16,528 nucleotides of DNA from Castellaniella sp041675725 (GCF_041675725.1 NZ_JBAYTI010000057.1:1-16528), one strand, 5' to 3'. Shown: positions 1 to 6,711, numbered from the stretch's first letter. A program made the numbers and translations. Notes: generated by a model not told the origin, from the sequence alone.

Positions 1-416
1 TCGGCCACTTCGGTGCCGAAGCGTTCGGCGATCTCGGACTTGCTGACGTCCTGGTCTTCGATGACGTCGTGCAGCAGCGCGGCCATGAGCGCATCGGCGT
101 CGAGTTTCCAGCCGGCGCAGATTTCAGTGACTGCGATAGGGTGCGAGATGTAAGGTTCGCCGCTGGCCCGGAACTGGCCCAGGTGGGCGTTGTCGGCAAA
201 GCGATAGGCCTCGCGGATGAGCTCGATTTCTTTGGGGCCCAGGTAGGTGCTGACGATCTTTTGGAGATCGGCCAGCGAGGCGATGGGCGGGGTGGATGGG
301 GTGGTGGCGTCGGGCACCAGCGGGGCGCCGCGCGGCTTGCGCTTGCGCAGGCGCGGGCCCTTGCGCAAGACCGCGAGCAGCCCGGATGAGGCACCCCGCA
401 GGGTGGAAAATGCCAT
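1..416 (-). CDS. spoT: Bifunctional (p)ppGpp synthetase/hydrolase SpoT, N-terminal part (cut by window edge)
   Basis: The first 138 residues of a RelA/SpoT-family enzyme, which makes and degrades the stringent-response alarmone (p)ppGpp in the cytoplasm. The hydrolase HD domain is visible: a GEPYISHPIAV segment around residues 86-96 with metal-ligand type H92, then LLHDVIED at 114-121 containing the HD pair and the ED pair. These residues argue for an active hydrolase, so SpoT/Rel rather than RelA. The start ATG at 416 follows an AAGGGG ribosome-binding site and lies 17 bases after the rpoZ stop. The gene follows gmk and rpoZ in the usual order. About 50 residues precede the conserved region, including a basic stretch around residues 18-29, longer than I recall for E. 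coli SpoT. Synthetase, TGS and ACT domains lie beyond the left edge. Confidence 0.95.
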   Translation of the reverse strand, partial: MAFSTLRGASSGLLAVLRKGPRLRKRKPRGAPLVPDATTPSTPPIASLADLQKIVSTYLGPKEIELIREAYRFADNAHLGQFRASGEPYISHPIAVTEICAGWKLDADALMAALLHDVIEDQDVSKSEIAERFGTEVA

Positions 417-433
417 CGGCCGCCCCTTGGCCC

Positions 434-637
434 TTAGGTGGGTACCTTGCGCAGCATCTCGATGCCGACCAGGCCCTGCGAGATCTCGCGCAGCGCGGTG
501 ACCGTGGGTTTGTTGTGCGTCTGGATGCGGGGTTCGTGCCCCTGGGCCAGCTCGCGCGCGCGGTACGTGGCCACGAGCGTCAGATCGAAGCGGTTGGGGA
601 CCTGCTCGAGGCAGTCTTCTACGGTGATGCGGGCCAT
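434..637 (-). CDS. rpoZ: DNA-directed RNA polymerase omega subunit
   Basis: A 67-residue protein beginning MARITVEDCLEQVPNRFDL, the hallmark start of the omega subunit, followed by the conserved ATYRARELAQG segment. Omega helps assemble the core RNA polymerase by holding beta-prime and takes part in binding ppGpp in proteobacteria. The length is near the short end for the family. An AAGGAC ribosome-binding site precedes the ATG. The gene sits 12 bases after gmk and 17 bases before spoT, so the three are very probably one transcript, linking guanine nucleotide supply, polymerase assembly and alarmone metabolism. Confidence 0.97.
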   Translation of the reverse strand: MARITVEDCLEQVPNRFDLTLVATYRARELAQGHEPRIQTHNKPTVTALREISQGLVGIEMLRKVPT

Positions 638-649
638 GGATGTCCTTGT

Positions 650-1297
650 TTAAAGAGGGGTTGCGACCGGTTTGCGGATGCCCAGCTGGGAGAAGAGGTC
701 GGCATGGCGCACCGCCTGATTGGCGTAGCGCAGGCGGGTGGCGGCCACGATGTGCCGGATTTGTTCTAGAGCCAGGTTAAAGTCTTGATTAATAATAACA
801 TATTCGCAGTCTGACGCATGCGCCATTTCGCCGCCGGCGGCCAGCAGCCGGCGCGCGATGACCTGGGGAGCGTCTTGTCCGCGTTTTTTCAGGCGCAGTT
901 CCAGTGCTTCGATCGAGGGCGGCAGGATGAAGATGCCGGTCGCCTGCGGGTAATGCCCGCGCACCTGCCGCGCGCCCTGCCAGTCGATCTCCAGGACGAT
1001 GTCGGTGCCCGAACGCACGGCGTCCTCGACCCGGTCGCGCGGGGTGCCATAGTAGTGGTCGTGGACTTCAGCCCATTCGAGCATGTCGCCGCGTTCGCGC
1101 ATGGCCTGGAATTCTTCCACGGTGACGAAGCGATAGTGCTGCTTGTCGCGTTCGCCCGGGCGTGGGACGCGAGTGGTGCAGGAAATGGACAGGGCGATGC
1201 CGGGGTCGGCTGCCAGCAGGGCATTGACCAGGCTGGACTTGCCCGCCCCGCTGGGGGCGACCACCATGAAGATATTGCCGGCCGAGGACGTGGTCAT
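650..1297 (-). CDS. gmk: Guanylate kinase
   Basis: Guanylate kinase phosphorylates GMP to GDP with ATP in the cytoplasm. The 215-residue product has the P-loop APSGAGKSS at residues 14-22, the GMP-binding segment SCTTRVPRPGE with the following HYRFV, and the ILEIDWQGARQVR block typical of the family. The reading frame stays open upstream to 1372, but ATG 1297 is chosen because it puts the P-loop at the usual distance from the N terminus and overlaps the stop of the preceding small gene as ATGA, a sign of translational coupling. The last ten or so residues (after HADLF) form a short C-terminal tail. It is the second gene of the operon leading to rpoZ and spoT. Confidence 0.96.
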   Translation of the reverse strand: MTTSSAGNIFMVVAPSGAGKSSLVNALLAADPGIALSISCTTRVPRPGERDKQHYRFVTVEEFQAMRERGDMLEWAEVHDHYYGTPRDRVEDAVRSGTDIVLEIDWQGARQVRGHYPQATGIFILPPSIEALELRLKKRGQDAPQVIARRLLAAGGEMAHASDCEYVIINQDFNLALEQIRHIVAATRLRYANQAVRHADLFSQLGIRKPVATPL

Positions 1298-1632
1298 TGC
1301 TGTCTGGATGGGGCGGGTGCGTCCTGCCCGAGCTCGGCCAGGGCGGCCTGGTACGCCGACTGGCTGGTGCACAGCAGGACGATGGCATCGCCCGGGTTGA
1401 GGTTGAAGAGCACGTCGCCGATCTGCGTGGCCATGTCATCATCCGTATGCAGGGCGGCCACGTGGACATCGCCATCGCCCTGGAACTGCTCGGCGGGCAC
1501 GAGCTGGGCCACCTGTTCGACATCGGCCGGGCGCTGGGCCACGTACACACGAAACACGTGCCCTTCGAGGCGGATGTCGAGCACCTGCCCATCGGGGTCC
1601 AGGCGCCGGATCAATTGGCTGTCTAGCGGCAT
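1294..1632 (-). CDS. Small uncharacterised protein preceding gmk
   Basis: I do not recognise this protein. From ATG 1632 it has 112 residues, acidic overall, with no signal peptide, membrane segment or clear motif. It begins MPLDSQLIRRLDPDGQ and contains a predicted beta-rich first half (VLDIRLEGHVFRVYVAQ) and a hydrophobic stretch near residues 85-90 (DAIVLLCTS). Support for it being real: its stop overlaps the gmk start as ATGA, and a perfect TATAAT lies 29 bases upstream. An alternative ATG at 1662 overlaps that -10 box, so 1632 is preferred, although no strong ribosome-binding site is seen before it. The slot before gmk is often taken by yicC in proteobacteria; this protein does not look like YicC. 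Confidence 0.7.
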   Translation of the reverse strand: MPLDSQLIRRLDPDGQVLDIRLEGHVFRVYVAQRPADVEQVAQLVPAEQFQGDGDVHVAALHTDDDMATQIGDVLFNLNPGDAIVLLCTSQSAYQAALAELGQDAPAPSRQQ

Positions 1633-1660
1633 GCGAAGGGGTTGATACGCAGAAACCCTC

Positions 1661-1666
1661 ATTATA
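1661..1666 (-). promoter_or_regulatory. Candidate -10 box for the gmk-rpoZ-spoT operon
   Basis: On the minus strand the sequence reads TATAAT, a perfect sigma-70 -10 box, 28 bases before ATG 1632. A 17-base spacer puts CAGCCT at -35, which is not a consensus match, so the promoter would depend on an activator or the downstream contacts. The box is embedded in the repeated 11-mer described separately. Confidence 0.5.
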
Positions 1667-1723
1667 CGCAGGCTGGCATACGCAGGCTGGCGTCTGGATT
1701 GGCTCCGCCGTGCGCAGGCTGGC
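1667..1723 (+). repeat. Three direct copies of CGCAGGCTGGC next to an operon promoter
   Basis: The 11-mer CGCAGGCTGGC occurs at 1667-1677, 1681-1691 and 1713-1723. The first two form a 14-base tandem unit (TACGCAGGCTGGCA-type). The copies fill the non-coding space between the xthA end and the candidate promoter of the gmk operon and abut its -10 box. They could be binding sites for a regulator or a by-product of replication slippage. Confidence 0.6.
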
Positions 1724-1781
1724 GCCCTGGCGTCCGGGACGGCTGCTGCGTCGGGCGTCTGCATGGAGGCGGGCGGGTCTG

Positions 1782-2564
1782 CTAGCGCGAAAACGTCGCG
1801 ATCACTGGCGCGTGATCCGAGGGCTTGGGCCAGCCGCGCGGCGCCTTGTCGATGTCGCAGGCCGTGCATTGCTGCGCCAGCTGAGGGTTGGCCAGCACGT
1901 GATCGATGCGCACCCCATGGTTGCGCCGGAAGCCCCCCTGGCGATAATCCCACCAGCTGAACGAACCCGGCGGCTGATCGAACAGGCGAAACGTATCGGC
2001 CAGGCCCAGGTCGATCAGCTTGCCAAAGGCCTCGCGTTCAGGCTCGGACACCAGGATGTTGCCCTCCCAGGCCTCGGGGTCATGCACGTCCGCGTCGGTC
2101 GGGGCCACGTTGTAATCGCCCAGGATGGCCAGCTCGGGGTGGCGCTGAAGTTCATCGGCCAGCCAGTCGCGCAGGGTGTCATACCACGCCAGCTTGTAAG
2201 CGTACTTGTCGCTGCCCACCGCCTGGCCGTTGGGGCAATAGGCACTGATGACGCGCAGCGGCTGGTCGCCGACCTCGGGCAGGGTGGCGGCGATGATGCG
2301 CTGCTGCGGATCGTCGTAGCCCGGGATGTTGCGTTGCACGTCGATGAGCGGGCTGCGGCTGAGAATCGCCACGCCGTTGTAGGTTTTCTGCCCCGCCCAG
2401 CAGGCATGGTAGCCCGCCGCACGCAGGGCTTCTTCTGGAAAGCGCTCGTCGGGCAGCTTGAGCTCTTGCAGGCAGAGCACGTCGACCGGATTGGCGGCCA
2501 GCCAGTCCAGGACATGGCCCAGGCGTACGTTGAGAGAGTTGACGTTCCAGGTGGCGAGTTTCAT
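1782..2564 (-). CDS. xthA: Exodeoxyribonuclease III (AP endonuclease, ExoA/XthA family)
   Basis: A 260-residue Mg-dependent AP endonuclease/3'-exonuclease for base-excision repair in the cytoplasm. Family motifs occur in order: TWNVNS at 5-10 (N7), LQELKLPD at 32-39 with metal-ligand E34, SAYCPNG with Y109, GDYNVAP with catalytic D150 and N152, and SDHAPV with D250 and H251. The length fits the family. The frame is open far upstream, but ATG 2564 opens directly on the conserved MKLATWNVNSLNVR start; no strong ribosome-binding site is visible. It lies 41 bases downstream of a thioesterase gene on the same strand and could be read from its promoter. Confidence 0.95.
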   Translation of the reverse strand: MKLATWNVNSLNVRLGHVLDWLAANPVDVLCLQELKLPDERFPEEALRAAGYHACWAGQKTYNGVAILSRSPLIDVQRNIPGYDDPQQRIIAATLPEVGDQPLRVISAYCPNGQAVGSDKYAYKLAWYDTLRDWLADELQRHPELAILGDYNVAPTDADVHDPEAWEGNILVSEPEREAFGKLIDLGLADTFRLFDQPPGSFSWWDYRQGGFRRNHGVRIDHVLANPQLAQQCTACDIDKAPRGWPKPSDHAPVIATFSR

Positions 2565-2605
2565 GCGGTGGTTGATCAGATTGGGGATGGGGCGATGGTC
2601 GCAGG

Positions 2606-3097
2606 TCAGCCGCTGGACGCTATTTCGTCGCCCTTTCGTATCCCCATGGGCCGCCCGGCTGCCGCCGGCCAGGCGGAATGGGCCAGTTGGCCGTAGGTGT
2701 CCAGGCGCTTTTGCACTGCCTCGGGCAGCGTCGTGGGCCGTCGCGTGGTCGTCGACATGGCGATGAACAAGCGCTCGCCGGTGGCAATCAGCTGCCCATC
2801 TGCCCGGTAGATCGAGAAAAAAGCATGGATGCGCTTGGCGTCGCGGTCCAGGATGCGGTTCGTGACCTTCAGGACTTCGCCCTGACGGACTTTGCCCAGA
2901 TAGCGGACGTGCGTTTCCAGTGTATACAGGGTGCAGTCGTACGTCTGGCGCCCCTGGGTGTCCAGGCCGATACCGTCCATCAGGCAGTTGGATGCTATAC
3001 AGAACAGCCGGCCATATTCGGTGTCGTACATGTGGCCGTTGTCGTCCAGCCATTCGGCGGCCACTTCGGTTTGTAGGATTGTCGTTGCAAGACTCAT
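2606..3097 (-). CDS. Hot-dog fold acyl-CoA thioesterase (4HBT type)
   Basis: A 163-residue single hot-dog domain protein, expected to hydrolyse an acyl-CoA in the cytoplasm. The signature EWLDDNGHMYDTEYGRLF lies at residues 15-32, with the DxNGHM core (N20, H22, M23) typical of the 4-hydroxybenzoyl-CoA thioesterase-like group. The central helix and strands (LETHVRYLGKVRQGEV, then AFFSIYRADGQLIATGERLFI) follow the usual order. The style resembles the thioesterase found with L-carnitine dehydrogenase (betainyl-CoA thioesterase), which would fit the quaternary-amine importers nearby, but I cannot prove the substrate. The start follows a purine-rich AAAGAGAAG. The C terminus after residue 140 is an unconserved tail. 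It is 77 bases downstream of another thioesterase gene. Confidence 0.85.
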   Translation of the reverse strand: MSLATTILQTEVAAEWLDDNGHMYDTEYGRLFCIASNCLMDGIGLDTQGRQTYDCTLYTLETHVRYLGKVRQGEVLKVTNRILDRDAKRIHAFFSIYRADGQLIATGERLFIAMSTTTRRPTTLPEAVQKRLDTYGQLAHSAWPAAAGRPMGIRKGDEIASSG

Positions 3098-3174
3098 GGG
3101 CGGGCTTCTCTTTCAGGTTGCCGTTTGGCGTGGCCCGGCATCCTGCGGCTGATTATACGCGTAATGAGGCATCC

Positions 3175-4017
3175 TCACGACGAGGCGCCGCCACGATCCA
3201 GGGGCTGTCGCAAACGCAGCGTCAGGCTTTGGGCCGCCGTGCCGACGGGCCCGTGGATGTCGTTCAGTACCGAGAATGTCTCGCCCAGGCCGTTGGGGCC
3301 GAAGTTGACGTACGTATCGAAGCCCACCCAGCCCGCCTCGGGTTGACGGGTGAAATGCACGGTGAGATCCACGTTGGCAAAGAATGCCTGGTCGGAATGC
3401 AGGCGTGCGACCAGGCCATTGGCGGTGTCGATGAGTTTCACAAATGTGGCGATGGGCGGGTCGGCTTCGCCCGCCACCAGAGGCATGGTGGTACGCAGCC
3501 AGGTCTGCCCGCGGCCCGGGCGGTTCTGGGGGTTGCGGCGCGCTTCCAGCGTGGCCATGAAGCCGCCTTCCCAGATGCTGGACATCCGGATGGACGGGTA
3601 TGCATCGGGTGGGGGCAGGGCATCCCACTCCAGCCCCTGGATGGATGTGGTGTCGCTGGGCTGCAGGCGCCAGATGCGGGCGAGCACACTGGTTTGGGTG
3701 CCGTGGCGCATGCGCGCCTCGACGAGTTCGATCGTGCGCCCGGGGCGTACCACCTCGACGTCGATGGCGAACGGCCCGGAGTGGATCACCCCCAACACGT
3801 CGAACGTCACCCGCGAGATCAGCTTGTCGCTGGGCAGGCGGTGTTCCGCTTCGGCCAGGACCAGCCCGGCAGCCGGTGACAGGTGTTGTTCCCCTGGCTG
3901 CCAGGAGCCTTGTGAATGCATGGTGGACAGGAACCGGTCTCCATTCTGGCGGACATAATAGGCGTCTGGATAGGCAGAACCGTCGTGGCCCATATGGATG
4001 TTCTGGGATAAGGTCAT
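3175..4017 (-). CDS. Double hot-dog acyl-CoA thioesterase, TesB-like
   Basis: A 280-residue protein resembling the TesB-like/4HBT_3 group, with two hot-dog repeats in one chain. The first half runs to about residue 120 (LPSDKLISRVTFDVLGVIH then FAIDVEVVRPGRTIELVEA). The second half has the LTVHFTRQPEAGWVGFDTY strand pair and the NDIHGPVGTAAQSLTLR end, which is the usual C-terminal signature. It probably cleaves an acyl-CoA in the cytoplasm; the substrate is unknown. ATG 4017 is preferred because homology-like sequence starts soon after it; the frame stays open to 4278 but that part looks non-coding. No clear ribosome-binding site is seen. It is first in a possible three-gene run with the second thioesterase and xthA. 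Confidence 0.8.
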   Translation of the reverse strand: MTLSQNIHMGHDGSAYPDAYYVRQNGDRFLSTMHSQGSWQPGEQHLSPAAGLVLAEAEHRLPSDKLISRVTFDVLGVIHSGPFAIDVEVVRPGRTIELVEARMRHGTQTSVLARIWRLQPSDTTSIQGLEWDALPPPDAYPSIRMSSIWEGGFMATLEARRNPQNRPGRGQTWLRTTMPLVAGEADPPIATFVKLIDTANGLVARLHSDQAFFANVDLTVHFTRQPEAGWVGFDTYVNFGPNGLGETFSVLNDIHGPVGTAAQSLTLRLRQPLDRGGASS

Positions 4018-4149
4018 GGCGGGTGTCAGTGTGCTGTCAGGGGTTGCGGCAGTGTAACCGTTCGTTGGCAAGGCGTGGTCGTTGCTGCCCGTGCGCGCGC
4101 CCAAAGCGGCTTTTTCATGACGGCCGGCGGCCGCTTTGCGATGGCTGTA

Positions 4150-4164
4150 TCTGTTATGAACAGA
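4150..4164. promoter_or_regulatory. Inverted repeat, possible activator site
   Basis: TCTGTT-ATG-AACAGA is a perfect 6-base inverted repeat with a 3-base centre. It ends 85 bases upstream of the sigma-54 -24 element, a normal distance for an enhancer-binding activator. It could instead serve the minus-strand thioesterase gene, whose start is 133 bases away. Confidence 0.4.
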
Positions 4165-4248
4165 GTGACCGCAAATAATACGGTTCTTTGAAATGGCACC
4201 GACAGCGCGTGCTGCGGCTGCCGGCCCGCCCCTGTATGCTGGGCTATT

Positions 4249-4264
4249 TGGCACAGAAGTTGCG
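4249..4264 (+). promoter_or_regulatory. Sigma-54 (RpoN) promoter, -24/-12 elements
   Basis: TGGCACAGAAGTTGCG matches the sigma-54 consensus TGGCACR-N4-TTGCW at every defined position except the last. The invariant GG (4250-4251) and GC (4262-4263) have the required ten bases between them. Transcription would start near 4275 and read the binding-protein gene at 4421. Sigma-54 promoters need an AAA+ activator; none is encoded in the window. Confidence 0.7.
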
Positions 4265-4420
4265 GCGTTAAAAATCAACTGCCTTCAGGAACTTTTCCTT
4301 TGGACGACGGCGTTTATGCGTTTATGAACCGGCAGACGAGATCAGGGAGATGTCCAAGGGGGTGGTTGTTTCGGGCGGTGCTTCTATAAATCTTATTGAT
4401 AAAAATGATAGGTGGAACAT

Positions 4421-5632
4421 ATGAACGGGTTCGTATATGCGGCTGCGGCAGCGGCGATCATGAATATTGGCATGGTTGCGTCTGCGCATGCGCAGATTTC
4501 CGGAAACGTCATCCGGATCGGGTTTATCACAGACATGTCGGGGCTGTATGCAGCCAATGATGGGCCCAATGGCGCCGAGGCCATTCGCATGGCCATCGAG
4601 GATGCCATGCCGGCGCTGGGCGACGTGGAGGTCGAGCTGCTCGTCGCGGACCATCAGAACAAGGCGGATCTTGCTTCATCGAAGGCGCGCGAGTGGCTTG
4701 ATCAACAAGACCTCGATTTGCTGGTGGGCGGCGTGAATTCCAGTGCGGCCCTGGCGATGGCTAGGGTCGCGGGCGAAAAGAAAAAGGTCCACATCAATAT
4801 TGGTGCGGCATCGCCGCGCCTGACCAATGAGGAATGCAATCCGTACACTATTCATTATGCGTACAGCACCACGGCGCTTGCGCGCTCGGTGGGCAAGGCC
4901 GTTCTGGACCAGGGGGGCAAGGATTGGTTCTTCATCACGGCGGATTACGCCTTTGGGCACTCTTTCGAAGAGGATGCCACGGAAGTGATTGAGGCCAATG
5001 GCGGCACGGTCAAGGGGTCGGTTCGCCATCCCCTGAATGCACCCGATTTTTCCTCTTACATGCTCCAGGCCCATGCGTCCGGCGCAAAAATACTGGGGCT
5101 CGCCAATGGTGGCCCCGATACGGTCAATGCGATCAAGGCCGCGCGCGAATTCGGCGTCACGGATGATGCCCGGGTGGCCGCGCTCCAGATGGATATCATC
5201 GAAGTCAAATCCATGGGCCTGGACGTCGCGCAGGGCATGCTTCTGGCGACCGGGTTTTATTGGGACCGCGACGACGAAAGCCGGGCCTGGGCCCAGCGGT
5301 ATTTTGAACGGACCGGCTCGATGCCGTCGATGCTGCAGGCGGGTGACTACTCGGCCGTCAGCCAATATCTGAAGGCGGTGGCGGCCACCGGGACGGATGA
5401 CGCCGATGTCATCATGGACTATCTGAAATCCCACAAGATCAGCGATGTGTACACCGCCTCGGGGGTGATTCGTCCGGATGGGCGCATGGCTTATGATATG
5501 TCCTTGTTTGAAGTCAAGTCGCCCGACGAATCCAAGGGCCCCTGGGATCTGCTCAAACTGGTGACGACCGTTCCCGCGGATATTGCCTACGGGACGGTTG
5601 CAGAGTCCAAATGCCCGCTCGTTCAAAACTAA
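4421..5632 (+). CDS. Periplasmic substrate-binding protein, branched-chain amino acid (type 1) ABC family
   Basis: A 403-residue periplasmic binding protein of the LivJ-like type 1 fold. Residues 1-24 are a signal peptide ending AHA|Q. The mature part opens VIRIGFITDMSGLYAANDGPNG, the standard first strand and ligand loop, followed by the VADHQNKADLASSKAREW helix, GGVNSSAALAMARVA and a FFITADYAFGHSFE second-lobe start. ATG 4421 is chosen because AGGTGG (4410-4415) stands 5 bases before it; GTG 4412 is an alternative. The signal peptide has no Lys or Arg before its hydrophobic core, which is unusual. No permease or ATPase genes of this family accompany it. A sigma-54 promoter lies upstream and a reductase gene follows after 15 bases. 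The ligand is unknown; in this subfamily it may be an aromatic or other organic acid rather than an amino acid. Confidence 0.9.
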   Translation: MNGFVYAAAAAAIMNIGMVASAHAQISGNVIRIGFITDMSGLYAANDGPNGAEAIRMAIEDAMPALGDVEVELLVADHQNKADLASSKAREWLDQQDLDLLVGGVNSSAALAMARVAGEKKKVHINIGAASPRLTNEECNPYTIHYAYSTTALARSVGKAVLDQGGKDWFFITADYAFGHSFEEDATEVIEANGGTVKGSVRHPLNAPDFSSYMLQAHASGAKILGLANGGPDTVNAIKAAREFGVTDDARVAALQMDIIEVKSMGLDVAQGMLLATGFYWDRDDESRAWAQRYFERTGSMPSMLQAGDYSAVSQYLKAVAATGTDDADVIMDYLKSHKISDVYTASGVIRPDGRMAYDMSLFEVKSPDESKGPWDLLKLVTTVPADIAYGTVAESKCPLVQN

Positions 5633-5647
5633 CAGAGGATATCGAGC

Positions 5648-6667
5648 ATGCAAGAGAACCAGGGCACTGTAAACCGGCGCGTCCTGTTGAGCCGGCGTCC
5701 GGTTGGGATCCCCCAAGCCAGCGATTTCGTGGTGGACAGCGCCCCGGTTCCCAAAGCCGGGCCCGGGCAGGTCGTCGTTCGCAATGAGTGGCTTTCCGTC
5801 GAGCCGGCCATGCGCGGCTGGGTGAATGCTGCCCAGAATTATTCGGATCCGGTCCCCATTGGTGCCGTGATGCGGGCATTTGCGGCGGGGCGCATCGTCG
5901 AGTCGCACTGTGATCAATGGCCGGTGGGCGTTCCGGTGACGGGGATGTTCGGCTGGCAGGAATACGCCTTGTTGGATCCGAAGGCCATCAAGCGCCGCAT
6001 CGAAGAAGACGATCTCCCGCTGTCCACCTCGCTGGGGGTGCTGGGCCTCAATGGCGTCACGGCGCATTATGGGATTTTCCACGTGCTGAAGCCCTTGGCG
6101 GGCCAGACGGTGGTGGTGTCCACCGCGGCGGGTTCGGTCGGTTCCTGCGCCGGGCAAATTGCAAAGATCCTGGGCTGCCGGACGGTTGGAATCACGGGCG
6201 GCGAGGCCAAGGTCCGGCTGTGCACCGATCATTTCGGCTTCGATGTCGCGCTGGACTACAAATCGAAGGACTTCGAGCAGCATCTAGCCCAGGCATGTCC
6301 GGATGGCGTCGACGCCTACTTCGATTGCACGTCCGGGCCGGTGACCGACGCGGTCATGCAACATTTGGCGATCGGCGCGCGGGTAGCGGTATGCGGTACC
6401 GTGTCGATCCCGAACTGGGATCCGCCGCCGCTGGGCCCGCGGATGGAGCGCACGCTGTTGGTGAAACGGGCGCGTATCGAGGGCTTCGTGATCCTCGATC
6501 ACGCGGATAAAGACGCCAGCGCTCGCGCCGACCTTGCCAACTGGATCAGGCAGGGAAAGCTGAAATACCTGGAAGACATTTCCGAGGGGATTGAAAGCGC
6601 GCCGGATTCGATTGCCGGGCTGTATCGGGGCGAGAACATGGGCAAGCGGCTCATCCGGCTGGTTTGA
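5648..6667 (+). CDS. NADP-dependent medium-chain oxidoreductase (zinc-free; CurA/leukotriene B4 dehydrogenase-like)
   Basis: A 339-residue cytoplasmic enzyme of the MDR superfamily, in the subgroup that reduces activated C=C bonds of enones with NADPH (curcumin/alkenal/prostaglandin reductase type). The N-terminal GroES-like part has NEWLSVEPAMRGWV near 46-59. The Rossmann dinucleotide loop STAAGSVGSCAGQIAK lies at 158-173, followed by GCRTVGITGG at 176-185, typical of NADPH preference. A segment around residues 268-285 (RMERTLLVKRARIEGFVI) matches the conserved C-terminal block. No zinc-ligand cysteine cluster is seen. It begins 15 bases after the binding-protein stop, with AGAGGA as ribosome-binding site, so the two are probably co-transcribed. 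The natural substrate is unknown. Confidence 0.9.
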   Translation: MQENQGTVNRRVLLSRRPVGIPQASDFVVDSAPVPKAGPGQVVVRNEWLSVEPAMRGWVNAAQNYSDPVPIGAVMRAFAAGRIVESHCDQWPVGVPVTGMFGWQEYALLDPKAIKRRIEEDDLPLSTSLGVLGLNGVTAHYGIFHVLKPLAGQTVVVSTAAGSVGSCAGQIAKILGCRTVGITGGEAKVRLCTDHFGFDVALDYKSKDFEQHLAQACPDGVDAYFDCTSGPVTDAVMQHLAIGARVAVCGTVSIPNWDPPPLGPRMERTLLVKRARIEGFVILDHADKDASARADLANWIRQGKLKYLEDISEGIESAPDSIAGLYRGENMGKRLIRLV

Positions 6668-6687
6668 CCCGGTACGCGGCAACAAGC

Positions 6688-6711
6688 CTGGCCTGAGCGC
6701 ACACGGGCCAG
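6688..6711 (+). terminator. Possible weak stem-loop after the reductase gene
   Basis: CTGGCC (6688-6693) can pair with GGCCAG (6706-6711) around a 12-base loop. There is no run of T after it, so intrinsic termination is doubtful. It is the only structure in the 88 bases between the reductase and the next importer gene. Confidence 0.25.

Larger units (their letters stand above)
4018..4420. other. Gene-free control region between divergent thioesterase and binding-protein genes
   Basis: This 403-base stretch is poorer in GC than its surroundings and carries no convincing long gene. It holds an inverted repeat at 4150-4164, a near-consensus sigma-54 promoter at 4249-4264 and a leader of about 145 bases. 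The leader has an 8-base tandem GCGTTTAT repeat at 4310-4325, a TATAAA at 4385-4390 without a good -35 partner, and a 24-codon reading frame from ATG 4350 that ends in an ATGA overlap with the next gene. I see no convincing promoter for the minus-strand thioesterase gene. Confidence 0.7.

Noticed and set aside
2565..3053. Upstream in-frame extension of exonuclease III
   Set aside because: It overlaps the thioesterase gene in another frame; conserved exonuclease sequence starts exactly at ATG 2564.
4191..4206. A second sigma-54-like match beginning TGGCACC
   Set aside because: The TT before the -12 GC is missing, and a much better match lies 58 bases downstream.
4018..4278. Longer start for the TesB-like thioesterase
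   Set aside because: The extra 87 residues overlap the sigma-54 promoter region and show no hot-dog sequence; they look non-coding.
4676..6283. A 535-codon open frame on the minus strand across the binding-protein and reductase genes
   Set aside because: It lies antisense to two clear plus-strand genes, shows no family motif and is rich in Arg, His and Pro, as expected of a shadow frame in GC-rich DNA.
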